IMG/VR virus record: IMGVR_UViG_3300044620_002034
Span: 1 to 32,564 of that record
Source of the DNA: a virus
Length of the DNA: 32,564 nucleotides
Direction: 5' to 3' (one strand)
Below, one piece after another: positions 8,001 to 17,300 of this stretch. Position 1 is the stretch's first letter, and the number at the start of each line of letters is the position of its first letter. A program made the translations under genes and the position numbers. Below the pieces are notes generated by a model, which searched no databases, had not been told where the DNA came from, and saw only the letters and a list, made by a program, of their open reading frames with translations.

Positions 8001-9592
8001 TAGTAAAAACAGGATTTCCAGAATATATTGAAGCTATTACTATAGGTGATAGTCCTGATTTTTTGAGAGACAATACAGATCTTTGTGAGTTGCTTGTAGA
8101 TTTTCCGATTGAAATAAATTTATCATATCTTTGGAAAAAAATTGCAACAGATCCTGATACGATGGGTGCTTCTAGGGAATTCATGAAAAATTTTTTATTA
8201 GATGCACCTTCATTAACAACAGAGCATTTGATTTTTTATAGAAATAAAATAAATCAATTACCCACAGATGTAAAAGATACACTTAAGAAAGAGGTTGAAA
8301 ATACATTTAATAAAATTGGTAATAGACCATCAAACCCAACCAATGAGAGAAAATTTAATCGTGCTCAATCGTTAGATAACGATAAAGACTTTTTGCAAAA
8401 AATATCAGATCTCATGAGACAATGCGAGTCCGCATGCAATTATTTCAAAAATTTATCCCATAGAGTTGGTTCACTATATGATTATAGTGCTGTGAATACT
8501 ATACACAATTCTGCGCCGCAAGATACAGACATAAATTCACCACCGCCAACTGGATTATCTTTAGAAAAATTTAATAAATTGCCGTCTGCTTTAGTTAATG
8601 CAACATCAGAAGCATATACTAGTATGAAAGCTTTTATGGATAAAGCACGTTCTAGTATGCATAATTTTGTATCTAATTATAATTTAGAAAAATTAGGAAA
8701 AAAAGCGGTCGGGGCTGATGAAAAAGGTGCCATATACATAGGTGCAACCAGCCCTTCTATATTTCAGAGCACAATGGAAGCATATTCAAACGGCGTTGCA
8801 AATAATAGAATGATGCTCGGGGATTGTTTTAGAATTGTTGATTACATGTCTAGATATAATCCATTTAATCCAGACATGAATATCGCAAAGCCTATTGATA
8901 AAGATATAGGTATAAAAATATTAGAAGCAAATAATGGTGAATATAGAGAAAAAATAGTAAAAGTAAAAGTAAATGGAAATACCGCTAATTTTTATAATGG
9001 TCGTAATTTCGAAATGAGAGAAGGTCCTAGTAGTACTGTGAAATTGAATGATGAATCTAAACGTACCAAAACAAAAGGTGTTTATACAAAAGCAGATTTA
9101 TCAAAATCTGATTTAGAGAATAAAGCAAGAATATCTGCTGCTCTAGACAGATACCTTGATAATTCATTATTAGTGAATAATTTTAATCAATTGCCTGATG
9201 ACGTTAAAGCCCAAGCAGCAATATACGGTGTCGAAAGTGGTACTAAAGAGGAATGGAAAACCTTCTTCTTAAGAATGGCATATGCAGAATCATCATATAA
9301 TCCGCAGACGAAATCTCTTGAAACGAGTGGTGAATATTCTGTGGGCATATTTCAGCTTAGTGAAAATAATGGTACTAGTTATGGTGATACAAAAAGAAAA
9401 TTTACTGAATCTGAATTAAAAGACATTGATTTTAATACAAAAATAGGTGTGAGAGTATGGGAACGGCAATTATTTAATAATAAACCATTTGTAAATAATT
9501 CGGGACAAGGCGTAAGTTATTATAATGCAACAACAATGGATAAAATCATAGGTGCAAAAAATATTGGCGCGATTGAGGTTGATAAGAAGTAG
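7997..9592 (+). CDS. Tail-associated protein with C-terminal lytic transglycosylase (SLT) domain
   Basis: Likely the peptidoglycan-cutting component of the baseplate hub, functionally replacing T4 gp5. The C-terminal ~125 residues match soluble lytic transglycosylases: FFLRMAYAESSYNPQ with the catalytic glutamate at residue 431, then GEYSVGIFQLSENNG (the family 'G..GlfQi' element), then a helix NTKIGVRVWERQLF and GQGVSYYNAT. The N-terminal ~400 residues are not recognised; they are helical, with a proline-rich joint (DINSPPPTGLS) and a beta segment around 300-350. I do not see the OB-fold or triplex beta-helix of T4 gp5. It is coupled to the gp27-like gene by an ATGA overlap. Catalytic activity is inferred from motif and position. 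Confidence 0.75.
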   Translation: MIVKTGFPEYIEAITIGDSPDFLRDNTDLCELLVDFPIEINLSYLWKKIATDPDTMGASREFMKNFLLDAPSLTTEHLIFYRNKINQLPTDVKDTLKKEVENTFNKIGNRPSNPTNERKFNRAQSLDNDKDFLQKISDLMRQCESACNYFKNLSHRVGSLYDYSAVNTIHNSAPQDTDINSPPPTGLSLEKFNKLPSALVNATSEAYTSMKAFMDKARSSMHNFVSNYNLEKLGKKAVGADEKGAIYIGATSPSIFQSTMEAYSNGVANNRMMLGDCFRIVDYMSRYNPFNPDMNIAKPIDKDIGIKILEANNGEYREKIVKVKVNGNTANFYNGRNFEMREGPSSTVKLNDESKRTKTKGVYTKADLSKSDLENKARISAALDRYLDNSLLVNNFNQLPDDVKAQAAIYGVESGTKEEWKTFFLRMAYAESSYNPQTKSLETSGEYSVGIFQLSENNGTSYGDTKRKFTESELKDIDFNTKIGVRVWERQLFNNKPFVNNSGQGVSYYNATTMDKIIGAKNIGAIEVDKK

Positions 9593-9612
9593 TATCTTTA
9601 GTCCTCGGTAGT

Positions 9613-10074
9613 TCATTCATTAGTCAGCTCATGTACATTTTCAATTACAGTAGCATTAATTAATTGTTTCATTAATTCTTCTCTGGTAGATCTTAGTTTT
9701 AACCCAACAACAGCATCTAATTCTTTTTGCCTGCTTTTATTGTCCATCTCTTTTATCTTAATAGCAGTGCTGGTTTTCTTATCTGTGATGAGAATGCGAT
9801 TCAAACTTTCTACAGCAGATGATGTAGCTTTAATTAATTCTGCCAATGCCGTTACTTCTTCAGCATTGGGTGCAGCTTCTACGTAGTCTCTGACTAATGT
9901 AACAGATTCAGAAGCCTGTTTAACTAAATTGCCAGTATGTTTTAAAATGAATTCCTCGAGATTTTCTTTTGTTAGGGTATCTTCTACTTGTTCGACTTCT
10001 TTCGTCGCTTTAGGAATAGATTTTAGTTGATTTATGAGCGAATCTACAGAGTCTAATGAATCATCTTCTGGCAT
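9613..10074 (-). CDS. Probable small terminase subunit, T4 gp16-like
   Basis: 153-residue, mostly helical acidic protein. The pattern resembles T4/cyanophage gp16: an acidic N-terminus, LTKENLEEFILKHTGNLVKQ, then a helix with VRDYVEAAPNAEEVTALAEL, ATSSAVESLNRILI, a basic coiled coil KEMDNKSRQKEL, and a C-terminal STREELMKQLINATVIE. gp16 recognises DNA and stimulates the large terminase during packaging. It lies on the opposite strand to its neighbours, converging on the transglycosylase gene with a 20-base gap and diverging from dUTPase. A late-promoter motif sits 6 bases upstream of its ATG, fitting a packaging gene. The gp17 partner is not in the window. Identification rests on helix pattern and remembered motif order, not on a search. 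Confidence 0.55.
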   Translation of the reverse strand: MPEDDSLDSVDSLINQLKSIPKATKEVEQVEDTLTKENLEEFILKHTGNLVKQASESVTLVRDYVEAAPNAEEVTALAELIKATSSAVESLNRILITDKKTSTAIKIKEMDNKSRQKELDAVVGLKLRSTREELMKQLINATVIENVHELTNE

Positions 10075-10080
10075 AAAAAT

Positions 10081-10088
10081 TATTTATT
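10081..10088 (-). promoter_or_regulatory. T4-type late promoter motif for gp16-like gene
   Basis: Read on the minus strand this is AATAAATA, ending 6 bases before the ATG of the gene starting at 10074. It overlaps the -35 element of the divergent dUTPase promoter by two bases (10087-10088). Confidence 0.6.
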
Positions 10089-10121
10089 GATAATTTACTA
10101 AGCATCACCTATAATTTATAT
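10087..10121 (+). promoter_or_regulatory. Sigma70-type promoter for dUTPase, leaderless geometry
   Basis: TTGATA (10087-10092, 5/6 to consensus) and TATAAT (10110-10115, 6/6) are separated by exactly 17 bases. The start codon ATG at 10122 begins 7 bases downstream of the last base of the -10 box, where transcription would be expected to begin. The dUTPase mRNA should therefore have essentially no 5' leader. This is the best host-type promoter I found in the window and fits early expression of a nucleotide-metabolism and replication pair. Confidence 0.75.
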
Positions 10122-10556
10122 ATGATTAAATTCTTAAAGACACATCCAGATGCTGTATTACCAAAGAAAAACAATCCTGATCCTTCTATTGGAGATAGTG
10201 GATATGATATGACTGCAGTAGAAGAAACAATTATTCCAGCAAGAGGATCTGCTGTCGTTCCTGTAGGACTAACATTAGCATATCTATCACCAGAATTTTG
10301 GGTTCGAATTGAAAGCAGATCTGGACTAGCATTTAAACATAATATTACTGCATTTAATGGTATTATTGATAATCCATATCGCGGTGATTTGGGTGTGAAA
10401 TTATTCAATCATTCTGATGTTGACTATGTTGTAAAGAAGGGTGATCGCTGTGCACAGTTAGTTATCTATCCATTAGTACATATGACTGCAGACTGGTCTG
10501 ATTCAGTATCAGAAACAAGTCGCGGTGCTAAGGGATTTGGTTCTTCTGGAAAATAA
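10122..10556 (+). CDS. dut: dUTPase (deoxyuridine 5'-triphosphate nucleotidohydrolase)
   Basis: Hydrolyses dUTP to dUMP and pyrophosphate, keeping uracil out of phage DNA and feeding thymidylate synthesis. All five trimeric-dUTPase motifs are present in order: motif 1 DSGYDMTA (25-32), motif 2 RSGLA (66-70), motif 3 GIIDNPYRGDLGV (80-92) with the catalytic Asp and Tyr, motif 4 GDRCAQLVI (107-115), and motif 5 RGAKGFGSSG (134-143). The length of 144 is normal for the family, so the enzyme looks complete and active. It is read from a near-consensus sigma70 promoter and is followed after 5 bases by the clamp-loader gene, suggesting an early two-gene operon set among late genes. Confidence 0.97.
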   Translation: MIKFLKTHPDAVLPKKNNPDPSIGDSGYDMTAVEETIIPARGSAVVPVGLTLAYLSPEFWVRIESRSGLAFKHNITAFNGIIDNPYRGDLGVKLFNHSDVDYVVKKGDRCAQLVIYPLVHMTADWSDSVSETSRGAKGFGSSGK

Positions 10557-10561
10557 TTATT

Positions 10562-11479
10562 ATGAATTTTGATAATATTTGGGTAGAGAAGTATCGACCC
10601 AAGACATTAGATGATATTGTTCTTCCAGTTGATACAAGGAAGGTCATTGAATCATATAAAGCAAAGAAGGAGATCTCAAATCTCCTTCTTATTTCATCTC
10701 CAGGTCAAGGAAAGACTACATTAGCTAAGATGATTGTGAATCATATCTTAGAATGTGATTATCTTTATGTAAATGCCTCTGATGAAAATGGCATTGATAC
10801 TATCAGAACAAAAGTAATTTCATTTGCACAAACCAGATCATTGACTGGTGATATTAAAGTAGTTATATTAGATGAAGCAGATGGCATCTCAGCTGAAGGT
10901 CAAAGAGCTTTGCGCAATGTAATGGAAGAATATGCTGCAAATACACGCTTTATTTTAACAGCAAATTATAAACACAAGATCATTCCCGCAGTTCAATCAC
11001 GTTGTGTTAGCTTGAATTTTAATCATAATATTCAAGATGTTATTAAGCATTGCTTTGGCATCCTTAAAAAAGAAAGTATTGCTGTACCAGAAGAGCAAAA
11101 GCCTTTGTTTATCGAATTGGTAAAGCACAATTTTCCTGATTTTAGAAAGATCATTAATGAATTACAAAAAAATTCTACGTCAGGTACTCTATCAATTGTT
11201 AATCAGGCAACACAAAATGAATTTGTTAAAGAAGTTTTTGATAAGATCAAGGAAAATCCGTTTGAATGCAGAAAGTTTTACATTCAAAATGAAAGCACCT
11301 TTCAGTCTGATTACCACAACCTAATGAAAAATATGGTTCAGTATGTTTACTCTTGGCAGAATGAACCAAAGAAAGCAGAAACCATCTTAGTAATTACAGA
11401 ATACATGTATAGACATGCATTTGTTGTTGATCAAGAGATCAATTTCTTTGCATTAATATTGCAAATAGCAAAATTATAA
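10562..11479 (+). CDS. 44: Sliding clamp loader ATPase subunit, T4 gp44-like
   Basis: AAA+ ATPase that loads the replicative clamp onto primer-template DNA. Motifs run in RFC/gp44 order: WVEKYRPKTLDDIVLP at residues 7-22, Walker A SSPGQGKTT (45-53), Walker B VVILDEAD (100-107), sensor 1 region FILTANYKHKI (130-140), and the SRC arginine-finger motif QSRC (145-148). The length of 305 is close to T4 gp44 (319). The small subunit gp62 and the clamp gp45 are not in this window. The 3' end overlaps the convergent minus-strand gene by 6 bases. It shares the dUTPase promoter, with a 5-base gap between the two genes. Confidence 0.95.
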   Translation: MNFDNIWVEKYRPKTLDDIVLPVDTRKVIESYKAKKEISNLLLISSPGQGKTTLAKMIVNHILECDYLYVNASDENGIDTIRTKVISFAQTRSLTGDIKVVILDEADGISAEGQRALRNVMEEYAANTRFILTANYKHKIIPAVQSRCVSLNFNHNIQDVIKHCFGILKKESIAVPEEQKPLFIELVKHNFPDFRKIINELQKNSTSGTLSIVNQATQNEFVKEVFDKIKENPFECRKFYIQNESTFQSDYHNLMKNMVQYVYSWQNEPKKAETILVITEYMYRHAFVVDQEINFFALILQIAKL

Positions 11480-12034
11480 TTCTTGAAAGCTCTTAAGATA
11501 CCTGGCAGTAGTTGGTTGCTGTGCAGGTATCTTAATATTTTGAGTAGGTAATTTATGTTCGATGCTTGTAAGTTTACCTTCTCCCTTGTCTGATTTAAAA
11601 GATTCTGTTTCTTTAACAGAATATTCAAGTGGTTTGATTTGTGTGCCATTCGGCCTTACCAAAGAAGAGTCAAAAGCAGGATAATTAATTCCATCTGTTT
11701 CCATTTGTTCAACACAACAAGCAGGAATCTTTGTATAATGCGTATATCTTCCGCCACCATTATCCAAAGCAATATCTAAAGTAACATCACCTGTCATAGT
11801 ATCAGGATTTCCCGGATATCTTGGTGAGTTATTATCTACAATACCAACTACACGAAGATGCAATTTGGATGATTCCATCTCGTCAAGCAATTGTTTGATA
11901 TTAGTTCCGAGCATTTTGTAAGCTTCGTTGGTTTTAAAATTTTTAGCAAATTTAACATAGTCACCAACTAAAAATCCACCACGGGAATATCGGGTCAAGG
12001 CTGCTTCAAAAATAGCATGAAACTTCTTCTTCAT
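11474..12034 (-). CDS. Unrecognised conserved-looking protein, probable late gene
   Basis: 186-residue protein that I cannot name. The N-terminus MKKKFHAIFEAALTRYSRGG is followed by FLVGDYVKFAKNF, then LHLRVVGIVDN and GDVTLDIALDNGGGRYTHYT, ending in a Lys/Pro/Gln-rich linker (NIKIPAQQPTTARYL). I recall a similar 'RGGFLVGD.VKF...LRVV.I' architecture in proteins of unknown function from marine T4-like phages; that is memory, not a search. It is transcribed opposite to its neighbours. A late-promoter motif with exact 5-base spacing precedes the ATG, which predicts late expression and hence a virion or assembly role. It converges with the clamp-loader gene, with stop codons overlapping by 6 bases. 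Confidence 0.75.
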   Translation of the reverse strand: MKKKFHAIFEAALTRYSRGGFLVGDYVKFAKNFKTNEAYKMLGTNIKQLLDEMESSKLHLRVVGIVDNNSPRYPGNPDTMTGDVTLDIALDNGGGRYTHYTKIPACCVEQMETDGINYPAFDSSLVRPNGTQIKPLEYSVKETESFKSDKGEGKLTSIEHKLPTQNIKIPAQQPTTARYLKSFQEL

Positions 12035-12039
12035 GCTAT

Positions 12040-12047
12040 TATTTACT
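12040..12047 (-). promoter_or_regulatory. T4-type late promoter motif, minus strand
   Basis: Read on the minus strand this is AGTAAATA, ending 5 bases (ATAGC) before the ATG of the gene starting at 12034. It forms a back-to-back pair with the plus-strand motif at 12053-12060, only 5 bases away. Confidence 0.65.
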
Positions 12048-12052
12048 TAATT

Positions 12053-12060
12053 GTTAAATA
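12053..12060 (+). promoter_or_regulatory. T4-type late promoter motif for gp25
   Basis: GTTAAATA followed by TTTTT and then ATG at 12066, a 5-base spacing. The motif supports ATG 12066 as the start: the in-frame TTG at 12051 lies upstream of and overlapping the motif. Confidence 0.65.
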
Positions 12061-12065
12061 TTTTT

Positions 12066-12542
12066 ATGGCGTCAATTAAAATAAGTGGATTACCTGAACC
12101 ACGGGTTCAAAACAAGACATTTACTTATTCTGATTTGCGTTTGGATTTACAAAAAAAATACCTCATTAAAGATAACTTAAGACAAATCCCTGAAATAAAT
12201 GATCTGATGTTGGATTACGATTTAAACGCCATTAAAAATTCTATAAGAAATATTTTTAATACTGTACCGGGCGAGAAAATCTTAAATCCGACATTCGGAT
12301 TAAATCTTAAACAATTTTTATTTGATCCATTAAGTGATTTAAGAGCCATGGATATAGCTGGTCTCATTAGATCAAAATTAACTTTTTTTGAACCACGAAT
12401 TTCACTGATTAATGTCAATGTATATCCAATGTATGACACATCAGAATACAACATAGAAATTATCTTTTCAATACCAGGATTAAATGCACCACCATTCTCT
12501 ATGGCCGGTGCATTAAATAGTATTGGTTATACAAACTACTAA
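12066..12542 (+). CDS. 25: Baseplate wedge protein, T4 gp25 / phage W family
   Basis: Conserved sheath-initiating wedge component of contractile tails. The core pattern is NSIRNIFNTVPGEKILNPTF followed by GLNLKQFLFDPL, then helix LRAMDIAGLIRSKL, FFEPRISLINVNVYP, and a C-terminal strand YNIEIIFSIPG. This is the classic 'G.r...P.fG..l..lLFep......I...I..Ai...EPRi.l..v.v' arrangement. I start at ATG 12066 (MASIK...); the longer frame from TTG 12051 would include the promoter motif. The N-terminal ~55 residues form the usual extension. It is followed by gp6 after 2 bases; in T4 these two proteins also interact in the wedge. Confidence 0.9.
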   Translation: MASIKISGLPEPRVQNKTFTYSDLRLDLQKKYLIKDNLRQIPEINDLMLDYDLNAIKNSIRNIFNTVPGEKILNPTFGLNLKQFLFDPLSDLRAMDIAGLIRSKLTFFEPRISLINVNVYPMYDTSEYNIEIIFSIPGLNAPPFSMAGALNSIGYTNY

Positions 12543-12544
12543 TT

Positions 12545-14365
12545 ATGGCGATATCAAATTTTACAGAATTTAATTTACCTAGAAATGCTTATGCTGCATT
12601 CGATGCTGTCAGCATGAAGCAATTAATTATAAATCGATTAAAGGCTTCTGAAAAATTTCAAGATATTGATTTTGAAGGTAGTAATATCTCAGCGTTAGTA
12701 GACATGGTCGCTTACATGTATCATGTATTAATGTTTTATCTTAATCAAACATCTTCTGAATCAACATTTTCACAATCAGAATTGTTTGAAAATATAAACA
12801 AAATTGTTTCTTTGATAGGATATAAACCCCACGGATACCATACATCATCTGTTACAATCAGTGAATTTAATGTAAGTGAACAAATACCCGCGGGTCCTTA
12901 TTTAATACCCAGATTTACTTCAATAAATGTAGACGGATCAACTTATGTATTCACAGAAGATATTTTCTTTGAAAAAATTTCAAATGGTTCAGAGAACATA
13001 GAATCTGTGATAAACAATAGTGTTTTATATCAAGGTGACGTGAAAGAATACCCAACCTCATTGGCTTTGGGAGAAGCATTCGAATTAAAAGTCATTGCGA
13101 TACAAGATTTAATTAATAATACAACCATTATTGATAATAATAATATATTCGTTTTCGTCAGAGATGTATATACTGAAAAATGGGTTGAATGGAAAGAGGT
13201 TGATACATTATATGATCAAGAACCTACCTCTAGAGTGTTTGAAAAGAGATTTAACGAAAATTTAAATTACGAATTGAAATTTGGAAATAATATAAATGGG
13301 AAACAATTAAATCTAGGTGATCAAGTTGCTATCTATTATTTACAGAGTAGAGGATCAGCAGGTAAAATAGGATCTAATCTTTTAACTGGTAGATCTCTGA
13401 CACTCTATAACACCAATAGATGGAGTGAAATTTATCAAGATATTAAATTTTCATCATCTCAAGAAATAAATGCAAATCAAATTTCATATATTACACTAAA
13501 CAATCAAAATGCATCTACTGATTTTAAACCATTTGAGACAACAGATCAAATTAAAAAGAATGCACCATTAATGTTCATGTCTCAAAATCGATGTGTTACT
13601 GTAGGTGATTTTGAATCCAAAATATCAGCTAAATTTTCGAATATAATAGAAGATACAAAGGTAGTTAACAATCAAAGTTATACTAAAGAATTTTTAAAAT
13701 ATTTTTATGACATAGGTTTAGAAAGGCCTAATCAAGAAGAGAGAGTATTGATGAATCAAGTATTATTTTCTGATAGTTGCGATTTCAATAATGTGTATTG
13801 TTTTGTTGTACCTAAATTCGGTGCTATCCTAAATGAAGAAACACCACAAACATTACCCATTTCTCAAAAACAATCTATTGTTGAATCATTTGCAAATACA
13901 AAATTAATTAATCAGAATGTAGTAGTATGCGATCCCATATATAATGCATTTGATATTGGATTACCCTTTCCAGAAGAAACAGACTCAGAAACAGTAAGAA
14001 GTGAAACATACCTGAGGATATATCGCGAAACTGGATACAACACATCTAAAGAATTAATAAAAAGTAGTGTCTTATCTAAGATAGAGCAATTTTTTAATTT
14101 ATCAAATAATAAATTAGGTGGTATTTTAAATTTTGCACAACTATCACAAGATATTTTAAATATTCCTGGTATAGCAAAAATAGAAACATTTAGAAATAAT
14201 CCCGGTAATGAATTTTCAGTTTCTAGAATCAATGTTATAACATGGAATCCGCTTTATCCAGATTCTACATTAGAATCAACATCACAAAATTATGCATTGA
14301 AATATTTTCAATTTCCATTCTTTTATCAAATAAGCAATTTAATTAATAAAATTGAAGTCATTTAA
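12545..14365 (+). CDS. 6: Baseplate wedge protein, T4 gp6 / baseplate J-like
   Basis: Major wedge component forming the ring of the baseplate. The N-terminus matches gp6: IINRLKASEKFQDIDFEGSN, then ISALVDMVAYMYHVLMFYLN (T4: 'DYDFEGSRLNVLCDLLAYNT'). The middle has IPAGPYLIPRFTSINVDG and the J-type turn LKFGNNINGKQLNLGDQV. Further on, RCVTVGDFESKISAKFSNII corresponds to T4 'QQRCVTATDYDTFVSERFG'. The C-terminal domain has RIYRETGYNTSKELIKSSVL and a terminal strand region. The 606 residues compare with 660 in T4. The stop and next start share a base (TAATG at 14363-14367). Confidence 0.88.
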   Translation: MAISNFTEFNLPRNAYAAFDAVSMKQLIINRLKASEKFQDIDFEGSNISALVDMVAYMYHVLMFYLNQTSSESTFSQSELFENINKIVSLIGYKPHGYHTSSVTISEFNVSEQIPAGPYLIPRFTSINVDGSTYVFTEDIFFEKISNGSENIESVINNSVLYQGDVKEYPTSLALGEAFELKVIAIQDLINNTTIIDNNNIFVFVRDVYTEKWVEWKEVDTLYDQEPTSRVFEKRFNENLNYELKFGNNINGKQLNLGDQVAIYYLQSRGSAGKIGSNLLTGRSLTLYNTNRWSEIYQDIKFSSSQEINANQISYITLNNQNASTDFKPFETTDQIKKNAPLMFMSQNRCVTVGDFESKISAKFSNIIEDTKVVNNQSYTKEFLKYFYDIGLERPNQEERVLMNQVLFSDSCDFNNVYCFVVPKFGAILNEETPQTLPISQKQSIVESFANTKLINQNVVVCDPIYNAFDIGLPFPEETDSETVRSETYLRIYRETGYNTSKELIKSSVLSKIEQFFNLSNNKLGGILNFAQLSQDILNIPGIAKIETFRNNPGNEFSVSRINVITWNPLYPDSTLESTSQNYALKYFQFPFFYQISNLINKIEVI

Positions 14366-17300
14366 TGAATACCTCTGACTACAGATTTTTATATTTTGAT
14401 GTATTGGACTATACCAATAGTCATACTACATCCGGGTATACGTTACCAATTACACCATTTACTTTTATACCAAAATTTGATTCGGGTGATGATAAAAGTG
14501 TATCAAACACAAGAATTTTATGGGATTTTGGTGATGGAACTACAAGCAGAGATATTACAGCTAGTCACTATTATAAAATACCCGGTACATATAGTGTAAA
14601 GTGTTATTTTTATGGTGCTAGTGGGATTGGTTATGAGTCATCTTTTTGTCAAAATATTCTGGTAAAGGATTATATATCTGATACTCTTGTATTATCAGCT
14701 AAAAATAATGCAATAATAAGAGCTTCGCATTACGAAAATCCATTTATTTTAACTAGATTCAATAGTTGGCAAACATATAACACACTTTCAAGCCAAGGTG
14801 CATGCATTACATTACATGTATCTGGTAATTCAGCTCCTCTATTAGATATTGATAGTTATCAAAATGATAAGTATGCACATTTAAAATCAAGTTCTAGATT
14901 TGTTGTTATAGAATTTAACGAATTATTATCTTCATATGACGCAATACCAGTAAATGAAATTTTTACAAAAAACAATAATGAAATTTATGTAAAATTAGAT
15001 TCGAATAAAAATATTGTCTTTTGTAATTCATCTGATTCTGGATCAGTGATAGCAGGTACTTCTGGCCAAAGAACAATTTATTATACTGATGATTATTCAA
15101 AACCACCACAAGGCAGTGTTATCCCGCAAACATTAATAACTGCATCATTTAATTTCAAAAATTTTTATGATACTGATAGTGTAAAATATAACATTAATAG
15201 CGATTATACTGTTTTAAATAGTTTGTATTCAGTGTCATATGCACCTAGGATATATCCACAGGATAAATTAGGCTGTGTAAAGTTCTCAACTAATGGTATC
15301 GATTCAGAAGGAAATTTTAATACATCAACATTTAATATAGGTAAAAATAAATTTGTTGGACAAAAAATTCCTTTCATTGCAAAATTAAAAGATGAAGATA
15401 ATTTCTCTTCAAAGTCGTGGCCAAAATTTACTTTAAAGAAAGAAGATGAACGTTTATCACAAAATTCAATCAAATTTTATTTAAAAGACACAAATACTAA
15501 TACGATTATACCCTCGGCTTTTGATATATATGAAGATTATGATGAATTTAACACATATGACAAATTAGGATTTTTTAAAGGATATATAATTCCTAAAATA
15601 CCAATAAAAAATGCTACTATTTGTTGTGATTTTGCTACAACTAGTGAATCATTTTATATTGCAAATACGGAACATGTAATTGTTACTAATCCACAATCTA
15701 CTTATCTATTTAAATTTGACTTAGCATACAATATAATTGATAATTTACTTATTGAGGAAAATGTAACTAAAACATTATTTGATACTTCTAGCTTATCTGG
15801 AATGTATGCTTCTATAATTGTACCACGATATGAATCTAATAGTATAGAATATAATTATTGGGCAATTGATTCTGATCAAGACTTAGTGGCAAAAATTGAT
15901 ATTGAAAACAATATCGTAACAACAATAAATTTATCATCAGGTTCATCACCTAGTTTTTTAGCAGCTGATGGTAACGGTGATATCTGGGTGACACTATATG
16001 ATAGTGTTAGTGTTTGCAAATTAAGTAGCAATGGTGATATTTTATTTTTTACTGCTCCTGACTTAATAAATCAGGACTATAGCAGTAATACATTTTACAC
16101 ATCACAAAGTGGTGCAGCTGGTTCCAATTCTATACTACCTGCTATAGTAGATATAGACACAAATAACAATGCTTGGGTCGCTTATAATTATACATTATCG
16201 TCATTTATTTGTGTATATGATACCAATGGAAATCTTAAAACTAGAATCAATATTGATTATCCCTTTATAGCAAATGGTATTATTTGCACTAGCAAAGAGA
16301 TTTCATGGGTTCTATTAAAGAATTTAAACAATATTGGATTTGATTCACTATTAAAAATAAATCAAACAAATTATCAAAAATCTATATACAACTTTGATTA
16401 TAAGTTATGGGATTTTACTAATGATATTGAAGGTAATCTTTGGTTTACAGCGAATACAAACCAAATAGTAAAATTTGATACTACTTTTAGTGAAATTACA
16501 TTATTCACAACCTTAACATCTGTTTCCGGTCAATCAATAGATTGTAATTTTAACGGTATAGCTACTACAACACAAAGAGATTTGTTAGTATTTGATAATA
16601 TAGATCGTGAAATTAAAGTTTTGGAGATTGATGATATTACAGGTAGCCCTGAAACCAATTTAAAGCGAATTAAGCTAGATGGAGTATCTACAACTGGATT
16701 TTATCAAAATTTTATAAATTCGAAGGGCGATGCAACAGGGTTTAGATATTCAGAAAAATATTTGAATGGTCCTGTATTTTTTACAAAAATTGGGTGTTGT
16801 AGCAATCAGTTTGATATATATCCAACTGCTGGCGAATATGATATCGCAAAATTAAATGAAAATTTTGATATGCATGCACAATTGAAAAATTTTGCATTCC
16901 AAGAAACATTGAGAGACAGCACAACTCTTATTGATGATTTCTTTAAGAGTATATTAGGAACAACTGACGAAGATCCAAAGCAACTTGGCAAAAAAATATA
17001 TGAAAAAATAGCAAATTTTGTTGATAACAATGTGTTTATAGATACATGCAATGTAGAAAAATTAAATGCATTACACAAAATGCTAAATGAAAATCTTTAT
17101 ATATTCAATACATATAATTTTCCTTCAAATATAACCCGTCTATTAGATTTGTTTTCTATAAAATTATCAAAATTAAAGGGATTTAGAAATCAATTTAATG
17201 AAAATTTTGATACTAAAGGATATAGCAATGATAATGATATATACGGAAAAAATTTAGGCGATGAATTAAATTTTCTGACCACAACATTGACAGCAGGAAT

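Noticed and set aside
12051-12065. TTG start giving a 5-residue longer gp25
   Set aside because: The TTG lies upstream of and overlaps the late-promoter motif; ATG 12066 has the exact 5-nt spacing seen elsewhere.
15700-16640. Streptogramin B lyase (Vgb) enzyme
   Set aside because: The propeller strands resemble Vgb/NHL repeats, but the domain is embedded in a giant structural protein and I see no catalytic histidine arrangement to support lyase activity.
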